A stretch of DNA of 64,000 nt. It comes from Robertmurraya massiliosenegalensis JC6. Its GTDB lineage: Bacteria; Bacillota; Bacilli; Bacillales; Cytobacillaceae. Below the pieces are notes generated by a model. That model was given only the letters and a program-made list of their open reading frames with translations. It was not told the origin of the DNA and made no database searches. The number at the start of each line of letters is the position of its first letter. The first letter of the stretch is position 1. Both the position numbers and the translations under genes were made by a program. The DNA lies in assembly GCF_000311725.1 (NCBI RefSeq), contig NZ_HE978511.1, positions 1,123,856 through 1,187,855 of the forward strand, in the 5' to 3' direction. Below are positions 34,420 to 43,836 of the stretch, piece by piece.

Positions 34420-34986
34420 ATGAATTCCAAATTAGATCGACGCAAAAAATATACTCGCATGGCTTTAAAGGATAGTTTGATCAAATTATTAAAAGAAAAA
34501 CCAATTTCTTCTATTACGGTAAAAGAAATTTGTGAGCTTGCTGATATCAATCGCTCTACTTTTTACGCCCATTACCTCGATCATTTCGACCTCCTTGATA
34601 AAATTGAGGAAGAGATCATTCAAGATATGGCAGGTTACCTAAATCAATGCGCCCATGAAAATGATGAGGACGATCTCCAATTGATTGAAAGATTGTTAGA
34701 GTACTTCACTTCTAAGCACGAAGTTTGTCAAATACTTCTAAATGAAAATACGGACACCACTTTCCAAAAAAAAGTGAGCACCTTTGCTCATCAAGCCTTC
34801 ATAAAGAACTGGAAAGCAGCACACACACTTGATCCAGAGCTTTCTGATTACATAAGCACCTTTATCATAAGTGGGAGCATCGATGTGATTCGAAAATGGT
34901 CAAATAACGGAATGGATAAAACACCGAAGGAACTAGCCGAAGTCATTAATAAGCTAATTAAGAATGGATTTTCGGGCTGGCTATGA
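34420..34986 (+). CDS. TetR/AcrR family regulator
   Basis: 188 residues. N-terminal helix-turn-helix: RMALKDSLIKLLKEKPISSITVKEICELADINRSTFYAHYLDHFDL. The remainder resembles the TetR_C_8-type ligand domain seen in regulators of this length, with FIISGSIDVIRKWSNNG near residue 147. It is divergent from the MMPL operon, with an inverted repeat between them, so it likely represses that operon and itself. ATG 34420 follows AAGGAG at nine bases. Confidence 0.88.
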   Translation: MNSKLDRRKKYTRMALKDSLIKLLKEKPISSITVKEICELADINRSTFYAHYLDHFDLLDKIEEEIIQDMAGYLNQCAHENDEDDLQLIERLLEYFTSKHEVCQILLNENTDTTFQKKVSTFAHQAFIKNWKAAHTLDPELSDYISTFIISGSIDVIRKWSNNGMDKTPKELAEVINKLIKNGFSGWL

Positions 34987-34989
34987 AAA

Positions 34990-35018
34990 ACACGCTCAAA
35001 AATTTTGGCTGAGCGTGT
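34990..35018 (+). terminator. Hairpin after tetR
   Basis: ACACGCTCA pairs perfectly with TGAGCGTGT around an 11-base loop just after the stop codon. No T tract follows, so termination efficiency is uncertain. Confidence 0.45.
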
Positions 35019-35444
35019 AACAACACAGAACTATACTTTTCTAAAACGGAAAATCATCACCGGCGGTAGTTCCAGCCACTCTTTTTCGGCCATTAGTATT
35101 CGTTATTGATGGTGAATTGTCCTGTTAATGCACTGGAATTAAAATCCTTCACCTTTTGAATGTAACAGTTTTGTAATTTTTGTAACATTAAAAGTGGAAT
35201 TCAAATTTTTCCCCATTGCTCATTCTTCGTTCTTCGCTCTCTAGACTTTTAAAGCTCCTACTTATCCTATCCTACTAAAACTGTTCTTTCCATCGATTAT
35301 CATCCTCATATGTATCTCTAAAGTGATTACAAAGCTAACCTAGAACAAATCATTCAAACTAAAGTTCATCTTAATTTAATCCATCTGTAACGTAAAAGGC
35401 TTCCATCTTTAGTACGATTATCTTATAGAAAGGTGGGCACATTC
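35019..35444. other. Non-coding stretch, possible gene debris
   Basis: No frame of convincing length. Around 35044-35160 the minus strand can be read as KDFNSSALTGQFTINNEY, then, after changing frame, NGRKRVAGTTAGDDFPF and a stop. This may be a remnant of a short gene, but I recognise no family and it could be chance. The rest is AT-rich with nothing I can name. Confidence 0.25.
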
Positions 35445-36158
35445 ATGAAAGAATCCATTCAAAATTACGAGGATCTATTACAAATGTTGGATGTTTTATT
35501 ACAGGAAAATACACAATTTCATTGGAATGATTTTTATTCGGATCGCAAAAAGAAAATTCCCTTCTTCGTTTCATCTCCTGATGAAAACCTCGTGAGCTAT
35601 TTGGAAAAGGGATTTTTCGATTCTGGTCACGTACTTGAGCTTGGTTGCGGACCTGGTCGAAACGCAATTTATTTTGCTGAGCAAAGCTTTACCGTCGATG
35701 CGATCGATTCTTCACAAAAGGCAATCTCTTGGGGACAAGAAAGAGCTTCTGAAAGGAACGTACAGGTCAACTTTATCCAAAAGAATATTTTTGATTTCAA
35801 TTATGCTAAGGAATCTTATGATCTAATCTATGATTCAGGCTGCTTTCATCATATTGCTCCACATCGAAGAATGAATTATCTTCAACTGCTTCATATGGCT
35901 TTAAAACCTAATGGCTATTTTGCTCTAACCTGTTTTATTGAAGGTGGTGAACTTGGTGGTGCTGCTATAACTGATTGGGATGTGTACCGATTACGTAGTT
36001 TACAAGGTGGGCTAGGTTTTAGTGAAGAAAAGTTGCGACAAATATTTAAAGATTTTGAGATGGTAGAAATACGTAAAATGAAAGAAATAGAGCAGCCACA
36101 TCATCATTTTGGAGTATCTTCCTTATGGGCTGCTCTTTTTCGAAAGGGAAATTCATAA
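35445..36158 (+). CDS. Class I SAM-dependent methyltransferase
   Basis: About 237 residues. The SAM-binding motif I is VLELGCGPGRNAIYFAE near residue 65; motif II acidic DAIDSSQKAI and a later DLIYDSGCFHHI motif are normal for the fold. This pattern resembles TehB/UbiE-like small-molecule methyltransferases. ATG 35445 follows AAGGTGGG. It is monocistronic, with a convergent exonuclease gene two bases past its stop. Substrate not predictable. Confidence 0.85.
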   Translation: MKESIQNYEDLLQMLDVLLQENTQFHWNDFYSDRKKKIPFFVSSPDENLVSYLEKGFFDSGHVLELGCGPGRNAIYFAEQSFTVDAIDSSQKAISWGQERASERNVQVNFIQKNIFDFNYAKESYDLIYDSGCFHHIAPHRRMNYLQLLHMALKPNGYFALTCFIEGGELGGAAITDWDVYRLRSLQGGLGFSEEKLRQIFKDFEMVEIRKMKEIEQPHHHFGVSSLWAALFRKGNS

Positions 36159-36159
36159 C

Positions 36160-36750
36160 CTATCTTGCTACCAACGAAGACCGATAATTAGTCTGCGTAA
36201 TCTCGCCAGGCCTAATTTTCGTTTTCATATATAGGTCATCTAAATTTGTTAATTGGAAATCATTCGTCAGCTTTAACATAATAGAAGCACAGGCTCTAGC
36301 ATCATCTAATGCATGGTGATGATTGAAAGAATCAATTCCTAAATACTTACATAACGCATTTAGTTTATACGTCGGTAAGCCTGGCATGATTCTTCTTGAA
36401 AGTTGATACGTACAAAGAAATTGATGATAGCTAGGCTTGACCTTGTACCTCGAAAGGCTGTCACGGAGAGCATATCCATCGAACGACAGGTTATGTGCAA
36501 CCATCATTTTATTTTCAATTCTATCTCTTATAGAATCATAGAAATCATCAAAGGTTGGAGCCCCCATGACCTCATCTGGACGAATACCGTGGATAGCTAT
36601 ATTCATTCGATCAAAATGCTCTTCAGGGTCGATCAATTGGTAGATGGAGTCCGTCATTTTACCATTTTCCACAAAGATCATTCCTACTGAGCATATACTA
36701 TGTCTATTTCGATTAGCTGTTTCAAAATCAAACGCAATAAAATCTTGCAT
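36160..36750 (-). CDS. DEDDh 3'-5' exonuclease (DnaQ-like)
   Basis: About 196 residues. Exo I is FIAFDFETAN with catalytic Asp and Glu at the N-terminus; Exo II is VAHNLSFDGYAL near residue 85; Exo III is HHALDDARACA near 147 with the DEDDh histidine. It is a stand-alone exonuclease like Bacillus homologues of the polymerase III epsilon domain. The start is ATG 36750 after AAGGTGG; the longer frame lacks a binding site. The N-terminal ATG lies one residue before the conserved Exo I strand, which supports it. Confidence 0.88.
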   Translation of the reverse strand: MQDFIAFDFETANRNRHSICSVGMIFVENGKMTDSIYQLIDPEEHFDRMNIAIHGIRPDEVMGAPTFDDFYDSIRDRIENKMMVAHNLSFDGYALRDSLSRYKVKPSYHQFLCTYQLSRRIMPGLPTYKLNALCKYLGIDSFNHHHALDDARACASIMLKLTNDFQLTNLDDLYMKTKIRPGEITQTNYRSSLVAR

Positions 36751-37193
36751 GGTTAACGCCACCTTCGTTTGGTTCAATCATTCTCTTTAAGTATAAAACA
36801 GGTGAAGAATAGAATACTAGGATTTTCTTTATCCATGAAACCCCTCCATTTATTGTACTGAGCATTTACCTTAAATCTCACTCCTTGATGATTCGTTTAA
36901 ACCTTCATTATCGACTTGTTCCCTATTCACACTTAATAGGTATATAGAACTAATATCCATATATCTATTAATATGACGTGTACGCTATCCGCCTAACTAT
37001 TAAGTCTTTCCACCTACTAAAATGGACGAAAACTTCATTATTTCTAGGTGTCTAAACCTACAAAAAATTCATATTTAATATTGCCATAAAGCATTGGAAA
37101 TTGTCGAAACATCCTATATCATGTTGAACTAGATTGAATATTGTCGGAAGCTCAATAGACCTATATACCTAGAAAAAAAGGAAAGTGATGTAA
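36751..37193. other. Intergenic region before the chemoreceptor gene
   Basis: No coding frame seen. TTGTCGAA (37101-37108) is a Spo0A-box match and a related TTGTCGGA follows at 37141, but no convincing SigA or SigD promoter could be placed. The sequence is AT-rich. Confidence 0.3.
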
Positions 37194-38951
37194 ATGAATA
37201 TTGTTAAGGACTTCTTCACGAAAACGATTAAAAGAAAGTTAATAAGCGTATCCATTCCTTTATTGGTTATTCCTTTAATCATATTAGGTTTTCTTAGCTA
37301 TGAAAAAAGTAGTAGTAGTTTAGATGAACTTGGAAAAACAAACTTAAAAAATAGTGTCGAACATACCCTTGAAATCATGGATGTACTAAACAGCCAAGTG
37401 AAAAGTGGAAATCTTTCACTTGAGGATGCCCAGGAACGAGCAAAAGTTTCGATTCTCGGAGAAATGCAAGAGGACGGTACAAGACCTATAAATGAAAATT
37501 TCCATTTGGGTGACAATGGTTATATATTTATTGCTGATAGCAAAGGCAATATCGTAGCCCATCCATCTGTAGAAGGAACGAATTCTTGGGAAAGTGAAGA
37601 CTCAAATGGAACAAAATATGCCCAAGAATACATTGAACAAGGGTTAAATGGCGGTGGATTTACTTATTATGAATACCCACTTCCTCAAAATGAAAATGAA
37701 ATCGATGAAAAGGTTACATATTCAGAAGCTTATGCAGATTGGGATTGGATTGTAGTCGCAAGCACTTATATGTCTGATTTTAATAAGTCGGCAATGGAAA
37801 TCTTAACACTGAATATCATCACCATTTCTGCAACCATTATTATTGGTACCTTGCTCATTTGGCTTTTTGCCAATAAATTAACTGCTCCTATCAAACAAGT
37901 AACTGACCATATGGTACATATTGGAGATGGGGATTTAACACTTGAGCAATTACAGATCGCAACAAATGACGAAACAGGATTGCTAGCTAATGGCATAAAC
38001 GAGTTACAGCGCAAACTGAAAGATATTATAAAAAATATTTCTATTGCCTCGCAATCGCTCTCAGGTCATAGTGAAGAACTAACGCAATCCGCAAATGAAG
38101 TTCAAGTAGGAACAGACCAAATTGCAAAAGCAATGGAGGAAATTGCTGCTGGAACAGAATCACAGGCCCATCATGCTAGTTCCCTTTCCAATTCAATGGG
38201 GACCTATGTAGAAAGTATTGATACGGCGAATACAAATGGAGATAGAATTTATCAATCTTCGAATGATGTTTTGCAACTGACCGAAGATGGATCCCAATTG
38301 ATGACACAATCCGTTAAACAAATGAGCAATATTGATCAACTCGTACAGGACTCAGTTACAAAAGTCAAAAAATTAGCCACTCAATCGAATGAAATATCAA
38401 ACTTAGTTACAGTCATTCACAATGTAGCTGAACAAACCAATTTGTTAGCACTTAACGCAGCGATCGAAGCAGCTCGAGCCGGAGAACATGGAAAAGGATT
38501 TGCTGTGGTAGCAGATGAAGTGAGAAAACTTGCTGAACAGGCTGCAAATTCTGTTAAAGAAATTACAGAAATTGTTGAAAACATTCAAAATGATACATCT
38601 GAAGTGGTCCATTCATTACAAAGTGGATATTCGGAAGTCGAAAAAGGCACGAAACAAATTACAACAACTGGGGAAACCTTTGAAAAAATTAATGATGCTG
38701 TTAATGCAATGGTTACAAATGCTCAAACCGTTCGTGATAATTTAACAATGATCAAATCTACAAGCGCTGAGATGAATACCTCGATTGAAGAAATTGCTTC
38801 TATTTCTCAGGAATCGGCAGCAAGTGTTGAACAAACTTCAGCTTCTGCTCAGCAAACAAGCAGTTCAATGGAAGAAGTTGCCTCAAGCTCTAATGAACTA
38901 GCAAAATTATCAGAAGAACTCAATGCATTAATAAGAAGATTTCGAACGTAA
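37194..38951 (+). CDS. Methyl-accepting chemotaxis protein
   Basis: 585 residues, membrane receptor. TM1 spans about 17-37, an extracellular Cache-type sensor follows ([20 protein letters not shown] near 110), then TM2 near 205-227, a HAMP linker, and a long methyl-accepting coiled coil. The invariant hairpin tip is [24 protein letters not shown] near residue 415. The C-terminal helix has runs of Ser/Gln/Glu suitable for methylation, ending ELNALIRRF. Cache domains of this form commonly bind small organic acids or amino acids. Single gene with its own terminator; no che genes nearby. Confidence 0.93.
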   Translation: MNIVKDFFTKTIKRKLISVSIPLLVIPLIILGFLSYEKSSSSLDELGKTNLKNSVEHTLEIMDVLNSQVKSGNLSLEDAQERAKVSILGEMQEDGTRPINENFHLGDNGYIFIADSKGNIVAHPSVEGTNSWESEDSNGTKYAQEYIEQGLNGGGFTYYEYPLPQNENEIDEKVTYSEAYADWDWIVVASTYMSDFNKSAMEILTLNIITISATIIIGTLLIWLFANKLTAPIKQVTDHMVHIGDGDLTLEQLQIATNDETGLLANGINELQRKLKDIIKNISIASQSLSGHSEELTQSANEVQVGTDQIAKAMEEIAAGTESQAHHASSLSNSMGTYVESIDTANTNGDRIYQSSNDVLQLTEDGSQLMTQSVKQMSNIDQLVQDSVTKVKKLATQSNEISNLVTVIHNVAEQTNLLALNAAIEAARAGEHGKGFAVVADEVRKLAEQAANSVKEITEIVENIQNDTSEVVHSLQSGYSEVEKGTKQITTTGETFEKINDAVNAMVTNAQTVRDNLTMIKSTSAEMNTSIEEIASISQESAASVEQTSASAQQTSSSMEEVASSSNELAKLSEELNALIRRFRT

Positions 38952-38960
38952 ATGAATGAA

Positions 38961-38998
38961 GGGTAGTAAAGAAATAGTGCTCTTTACTACCCTTTCTT
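38961..38998 (+). terminator. Terminator after chemoreceptor gene
   Basis: A perfect 11-bp stem GGGTAGTAAAG / CTTTACTACCC, ten-base loop, followed by TTTCTTTC. Confidence 0.85.
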
Positions 38999-39113
38999 TC
39001 GTACGATAGATAACTAGAACTTGGAATTTATACAAAATAAATGAATAATAGAGGAAGTGTAAATATGAATTTTTTTCCTTAATCTCCAAAAGATAATTTA
39101 GGAGTGTGTGGTC

Positions 39114-39743
39114 ATGACCGTAACAATAGTTAAAAAACCTTCTCTCATCACAGATATATTAATCTACATCATACAGGATCACTTTCCAGACTTTATTTTG
39201 AAAATATATGACCCCCATTTTCTAGAGATACTAATAAAAAATGAAAATATTACAGATATCATTCTCATTGATGTTGATATCGAAACGGATATCACCTTTC
39301 TTATCCAACACTATAAAAACCTAAATCGAAAAGTTATGATTTGGACTGGCAATATCTATAACTATAAATTAATCGATTTTTTTAGATTAAACTTGGATGC
39401 CTACTTATATCACAAAATGGAAAAAGAAGAATTAATTGATGCTATCGAAATGGTTTTAAAGGATGAAAAATACGTTCATCCTCAATTGGCGTTCATTCTT
39501 TTGAATGATTACTATCACTTAGTCAATGTTCAATTTAAGAAACCTGCTAAACTACTAACTTCTCGGGAATGGGAAATCCTTGAGCTTTTAACTCAAGGGT
39601 ATAAAAATGAAGAAATTGCACAAAAATTATCCTTATCTATCAAAACTGTTAGAAACCATGTGAATTCTATTTTTAAAAAACTTGGGGTAAAAGATCGAAC
39701 AAACGCTGTCATAAAGGCTTTTAGACACAGATGGTTTTATTAG
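39114..39743 (+). CDS. LuxR/NarL-type regulator with atypical receiver
   Basis: About 209 residues. The C-terminal GerE/LuxR helix-turn-helix is clear: LTSREWEILELLTQGYKNEEIAQKLSLSIKTVRNHVNSIFKKLGV. The N-terminal ~120 residues have a receiver-like layout with a candidate phospho-Asp in IILIDVD near residue 51, a Thr in IWTG and a Lys in YHKMEKE, but the usual N-terminal acidic pair is missing. No sensor kinase is adjacent. ATG 39114 is chosen with GGAG nine bases upstream. It is followed 43 bases later by an EAL gene, so the two probably act together. Confidence 0.8.
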   Translation: MTVTIVKKPSLITDILIYIIQDHFPDFILKIYDPHFLEILIKNENITDIILIDVDIETDITFLIQHYKNLNRKVMIWTGNIYNYKLIDFFRLNLDAYLYHKMEKEELIDAIEMVLKDEKYVHPQLAFILLNDYYHLVNVQFKKPAKLLTSREWEILELLTQGYKNEEIAQKLSLSIKTVRNHVNSIFKKLGVKDRTNAVIKAFRHRWFY

Positions 39744-39785
39744 GGTAATTTTTTTCACGGAATTTATTATGATGAGGTGAAAAAA

Positions 39786-40505
39786 ATGAAACATACTAGC
39801 GACTTTTCTTTACAGAGTATAAAAATCAATCATTATATCCAACCGATTACCAATTTAACAACGAATCATGTTATCGGATACGAATTCTTGCTTCGTTCAG
39901 AAACGATTAAAAACCCGGAATTATTATTCCAAACCGTTTCACATCCAAATCAATTACTTGAACTAGATATGAAATCCATTTTTAAAGCGATTGAAACGAT
40001 AAATTCTCATTATACATTTTTTGAAAATAAGTTGTTGTTTCTCAATATTTTCCCTGCAACATTAATGGAGAATAGTTTTCTCCAAGGATTATTAAACATC
40101 CTCTCGAAAACAACTATTAAGACAAGTTCCATCGTCTTAGAAATTAATGAATCAGCAAATGGAAGCAATATTTCTGCATTAAAAGAAGTGATATGTCTGT
40201 ATAAAAAGCACGGATTCATCATTGCACTCGATGATGTTGGCAAAGGAGATTCAACGGTAATGGCTCTCCTTGAAATCGAACCTGACATTGTAAAAATTGA
40301 TAAATATTTCTCGATTGATTTAGCAAATTCTATTAAGAAACAAAAATTGATCAGTCTACTCATTCAATTTATTGATCAGGATGCAACAATCGTATTAGAA
40401 GGAATTGAAACGAACGAAGATTTAAAGATGGCAAAAAGCATTGGGGTTCCTATTGCTCAAGGGTATTATTTAGGGAAACCTCTACCTCTAGCATCATACT
40501 CCTGA
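39786..40505 (+). CDS. EAL-domain c-di-GMP phosphodiesterase
   Basis: About 239 residues, an EAL domain alone. Canonical catalytic positions are mostly kept: E in GYEFLLRS, N in FLNIFPATL, E in VLEINES, paired Asp in IALDDVGKG, K in VKIDKYF, E in LEGIET and Q in QGYYLGKPLP. Replacement of DDFGTG by DDVGKG alters loop 6 but not its acid pair, so activity is likely. ATG 39786 follows GATGAGGTG. It lacks sensory or membrane parts, so its partner regulator may set when it is made. Confidence 0.85.
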   Translation: MKHTSDFSLQSIKINHYIQPITNLTTNHVIGYEFLLRSETIKNPELLFQTVSHPNQLLELDMKSIFKAIETINSHYTFFENKLLFLNIFPATLMENSFLQGLLNILSKTTIKTSSIVLEINESANGSNISALKEVICLYKKHGFIIALDDVGKGDSTVMALLEIEPDIVKIDKYFSIDLANSIKKQKLISLLIQFIDQDATIVLEGIETNEDLKMAKSIGVPIAQGYYLGKPLPLASYS

Positions 40506-40511
40506 CACTAA

Positions 40512-40565
40512 ATTGTAAACGATACCTACAATGACAAGATTTTGCATTGTAGGTATCGTACGAAA
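40512..40565. terminator. Hairpin between EAL gene and ABC permease
   Basis: A perfect 15-bp stem ACGATACCTACAATG / CATTGTAGGTATCGT, 11-base loop, between convergent genes. T tracts are weak on both sides, but position and stem strength support a shared terminator. Confidence 0.6.
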
Positions 40566-40575
40566 AATCATTATT

Positions 40576-42177
40576 TCAACCCTCAATATCCCTACGTCTA
40601 AATCCAATGAACCCAATAACCGTAAGCACTGCTGCAATCACGGTTAATACGAACAATGGTAAGATTGAAAATTCCTCCATTGGGGTTTGAGGGATATGGC
40701 CAAATGGTGAAAGGTCGCCGACCCAATCTGAAAATTGGAAGATATCTCCTAAATATAAAACAACAAAAGAATAGAAGAGATACGCCCAAATCAGACTTGT
40801 GAACTTCGGGAGAATTCCTGTGAGCAAAACAGCTAGACCCATCATCACAAGCATCGCAGGATAATAAGAAAAGGCATTCCCGAAAATTAATTCAGCTGAC
40901 AGTCCACCTTCGACCACTGCTGTTCCTGCTGACCATAGTCCAAGTGCCGCAAGAAAAATCATCACAAAGCCATTGACGACCGCAATCAGTAAATAACTTC
41001 CTAAAAGAGTGGTGCGTGAAACAGCACGACTAATGAGATGAACCATTCGTTCCTTTTTCTCTTCCCCGCGTAGTTTATTCATCGCCATTACTGGAGGAAT
41101 CGTCGCAAACAATGCAATGACGATCATAAGCATCGGAAGGAATCTTTCAAGCATCGATTCTCCTTCTTCTAATTGTAGTAATTCTACCATCGCTGCATTT
41201 TCTCCAAAGAATGAATCGAGGTCTCCTAACACTGAACCATAAGAAGCCCCTAATACAAACATCCCAATTGCCCAGGATATAATGCCCGTACGCTGTAATC
41301 TCAAGGCTAAACCGATAGGACTTTGCAAAAAGCGAGAAGCATATTTTTTTCCTGGCTTAGAAGGCAAGAAGCCCTGACCTAGGTCACGAATTGCGTTCAA
41401 ATAATAGGCTACGGCAAACAACACCAATGAAGCGACAACCATTAGAATCATCGGTCCCCAATTATTCGCATCATACACAGCAGCCTTTGAGACCCATGCT
41501 AAAGGGGAAATCCAAGATAGCGTCTCATTTGTCACATCTGTAACCGCTCGGAAAAGGTAGGATAGTAAAAGGAAAGTGATCGAGTATCCAATCGTACCGC
41601 GTGAGCTATCAGATAGCTGGGAAAAAACCGCCGTTACACCTGCGAAAAATAACCCAGTTGCTCCAAGTGCTGTTCCATATAAAAGAGAACCTTCTAAATC
41701 CATACTCTCCACTCCGAGCGCATAGAGACCAAATCCATTGATTAAAGCTAAAGCAATACAAGTAAGTGAAATAATAATCAATGTCGCATTCAAATAAGAA
41801 AGGCGACCGATCGCAAGAGAACGAAGGATTTCCAAGCGCCCATCCTCTTCATCCGCCCTTGTGTGACGGGTGACAAGCAAAATACTCATTAAACCGACAA
41901 CGGCCGCTGTCATAAGGAGCATTTGATGAGCGGTCATGACACCAACTGTATAGTTCTCTAAATTCGCTGGACCTGTCATCGCCGTCATCGCTGGATTGGC
42001 CATCGTTTGGGCCATCCCCGCTCTCTCCTGTTCAGAACCATATAATTCAGCAAGTGAAGGCGGAACAATGATGGTAAAAAAGGTTAGAGCCATCACCCAA
42101 ATAAAAATACGAACTCGATCTAGCCGAAAAATAAAGTGAGAAAGTGATGCCGTTTTAGCAAGTAAATTGTTGGACAT
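40576..42177 (-). CDS. ABC exporter permease (COG3559-type, 12 TM)
   Basis: 533 residues with about 12 transmembrane helices in two halves, like the large exporters described for polyketide-antibiotic resistance (TnrB3-type). It starts at ATG 42177, sharing one base with the upstream ATPase stop (TAATG). The first half contains a hydrophilic TRADEEDGRLEILRSLAIGRL and the second LRGEEKKERMVHLISRAVSRT, equivalent cytoplasmic elbows. With its ATPase and TetR neighbours it forms a self-regulated drug efflux operon. Substrate unknown. Confidence 0.85.
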   Translation of the reverse strand: MSNNLLAKTASLSHFIFRLDRVRIFIWVMALTFFTIIVPPSLAELYGSEQERAGMAQTMANPAMTAMTGPANLENYTVGVMTAHQMLLMTAAVVGLMSILLVTRHTRADEEDGRLEILRSLAIGRLSYLNATLIIISLTCIALALINGFGLYALGVESMDLEGSLLYGTALGATGLFFAGVTAVFSQLSDSSRGTIGYSITFLLLSYLFRAVTDVTNETLSWISPLAWVSKAAVYDANNWGPMILMVVASLVLFAVAYYLNAIRDLGQGFLPSKPGKKYASRFLQSPIGLALRLQRTGIISWAIGMFVLGASYGSVLGDLDSFFGENAAMVELLQLEEGESMLERFLPMLMIVIALFATIPPVMAMNKLRGEEKKERMVHLISRAVSRTTLLGSYLLIAVVNGFVMIFLAALGLWSAGTAVVEGGLSAELIFGNAFSYYPAMLVMMGLAVLLTGILPKFTSLIWAYLFYSFVVLYLGDIFQFSDWVGDLSPFGHIPQTPMEEFSILPLFVLTVIAAVLTVIGFIGFRRRDIEG

Positions 42178-43070
42178 TATCTCTTACCTCCAACTCCTTC
42201 ATAATGGCGCATAAATAAATCCTCTAATGTAGGTGGAGCACTTTCTAACTTCACAATTCCAAATGGGCTAATATGCTTGATGACTAAGTCCATTTTGTCA
42301 CTATCGACTTGGAATGAGACTCCAAGTTCGGTATCTTCCACTTCATGAACCCCTTCAAGATCAGCAAGTCCTGTAATCGGATCCTTCGTTTCTACTAATA
42401 TTTGCGTGCGTGTTAAATGGCGCAATTCTGCCAATGTACCAGACTCAATAATCTTCCCTTGACGAATAATGCTTACTCGGTCACAAAGCTTTTCCACCTC
42501 GGATAGAATATGACTGGAAAGGAGAACACTTTTCCCTAGTCTTTTTACTTCCATCACGCATTCTTGAAAAACTTTTTCCATTAATGGATCGAGTCCTGAT
42601 GTTGGTTCATCGAGAATATAAAGGTCCGCATCGGATGAAAAAGCTGCGACTAAAGCAACCTTTTGCCGATTTCCTTTTGAATAGGTTCTACATTTTTTCG
42701 TAGGATCCAAATCAAATTTCTGAATAAGTTCCTCCCGCTTTGAACCATGATCAGTGCCATTTAATTTCACAAATAAATCAATGACCTCTCCACCAGTTAA
42801 ATTCGGCCATAGATTCACGTCTCCTGGCACATAGGCCACTCGCTTATGAATATCAACCGCATCATTCCAAGCGTCCTTATCGAATATTTTCACCTCTCCA
42901 CTTGTTGCCTTTAAAATTCCAAGTATAACGCGGATCGTCGTTGATTTTCCCGCCCCATTCGGACCGATAAAGCCAACAATTTCACCACTATTGACTTCAA
43001 GATTTACTCCATCTAAAGCTGTAAACTTTCCAAACTTCTTTGTTAAATTGCTTACTTTTAATAAGCTCAT
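42177..43070 (-). CDS. ABC exporter ATP-binding protein
   Basis: About 297 residues. Walker A GPNGAGKSTTIR near residue 37; ABC signature here is the variant TYSKGNRQKVAL; Walker B LYILDEPTSGLDPL; switch His in LLSSHILSEVE. The C-terminal ~80 residues match the drug-exporter (DrrA-like) accessory region. ATG 43070 follows GGAGG inside the end of tetR; the ATP-site subunit is followed at once by its permease. Confidence 0.92.
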   Translation of the reverse strand: MSLLKVSNLTKKFGKFTALDGVNLEVNSGEIVGFIGPNGAGKSTTIRVILGILKATSGEVKIFDKDAWNDAVDIHKRVAYVPGDVNLWPNLTGGEVIDLFVKLNGTDHGSKREELIQKFDLDPTKKCRTYSKGNRQKVALVAAFSSDADLYILDEPTSGLDPLMEKVFQECVMEVKRLGKSVLLSSHILSEVEKLCDRVSIIRQGKIIESGTLAELRHLTRTQILVETKDPITGLADLEGVHEVEDTELGVSFQVDSDKMDLVIKHISPFGIVKLESAPPTLEDLFMRHYEGVGGKR

Positions 43071-43073
43071 CAC

Positions 43074-43700
43074 CTATTCCTCCCCATCTTTGTAGAAAGA
43101 TCGCTTGAGAATTTCCATATAACCATTCCATTCATCCATTAGCTCCATGCCTATATTTTCGAAAGTCTTTATTTTCTCCATTTGAGTTTCAGCAAAACCC
43201 ATCATCGTCCAATTAAGAATTTGCAGGGCTTTTTCCGGACTCACATCTGGACGAAACTTCGAGAAATCGATATTTTCGTAGATCCTATTTAAGGAACTAT
43301 CAAGAATACTCCCCATGATAGGGGAAATTTCATTCTTAACCTCAGCAGCATCCTCAAGTTGTGTCGATTTAAGAAAATCAAACACAAGTGGATATTTCTG
43401 TTGAATTTTCAGCTTAATAAAGCCAATTTGACTAAGGCGTCTAAACAGATCCCTTTCGCCGATGTCTACTTCTGCAAAAATCACATCGACAATTTTTAAA
43501 GCGTTTTCGATCAAATACAAATATAAGTCTTTTTTGTTATTAAAATAATTGAATAGTGAACCTTTTGAAATTTGTGCATCCTTAACGATTTCATTCGTAG
43601 ATGCCTTTTCATATCCACTTTGGACAAATTGTTTCATCGCTGCATTTATAATTCGAACTTGTTTTTCACTTGGCAAACTGTGAAATTTTAAATGATTCAT
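43074..43700 (-). CDS. TetR/AcrR family regulator of ABC exporter
   Basis: 208 residues. HTH: IINAAMKQFVQSGYEKASTNEIVKDAQISKGSLFNYFNNKKDLY. Its stop is within a few bases of the downstream ABC ATPase start, so all three genes are one operon. Two matching 15-bp operator-like repeats sit at 43722-43764, directly upstream of its start, so autorepression of the operon is likely. ATG 43700 follows AAGGAG. Confidence 0.9.
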   Translation of the reverse strand: MNHLKFHSLPSEKQVRIINAAMKQFVQSGYEKASTNEIVKDAQISKGSLFNYFNNKKDLYLYLIENALKIVDVIFAEVDIGERDLFRRLSQIGFIKLKIQQKYPLVFDFLKSTQLEDAAEVKNEISPIMGSILDSSLNRIYENIDFSKFRPDVSPEKALQILNWTMMGFAETQMEKIKTFENIGMELMDEWNGYMEILKRSFYKDGEE

Positions 43701-43721
43701 TCTTAACTCCTTTCTAATAAT

Positions 43722-43764
43722 TGACCACTTGAGTCAAATTTAACACGAATGACCATTGTGGTCA
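43722..43764. promoter_or_regulatory. Twin TetR operators upstream of tetR-ABC operon
   Basis: TGACCACTTGAGTCA (43722-43736) and TGACCATTGTGGTCA (43750-43764) share the form TGACCA-N3-N2-GTCA; the second is a perfect palindrome. Centres are 28 bases apart, as for paired TetR-family binding on adjacent faces. Confidence 0.65.
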
Positions 43765-43801
43765 ATTTTATTTTTAGGATAATCTAACATATGTCATAAT
43801 A

Positions 43802-43830
43802 AAAGACCCTCTCCATAATGGAAAAGGTCT
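43802..43830 (-). terminator. Terminator after VOC gene
   Basis: On the minus strand AGACC...GGTCT-type stem (with internal CC/GG pairs) is followed by TTTTATT, a few bases past the stop. Confidence 0.55.
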
Positions 43831-43836
43831 CCTCTC

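Noticed and set aside
35044-35162. Possible short minus-strand gene ending GTTAGDDFPF
   Set aside because: Needs a frame change, has no good binding site and no recognised homologue; kept only as possible debris.
36778-37193. SigD-type promoter for the chemoreceptor
   Set aside because: Several TAAA blocks were examined but none has a GCCGATAA-like -10 at 15 bases.
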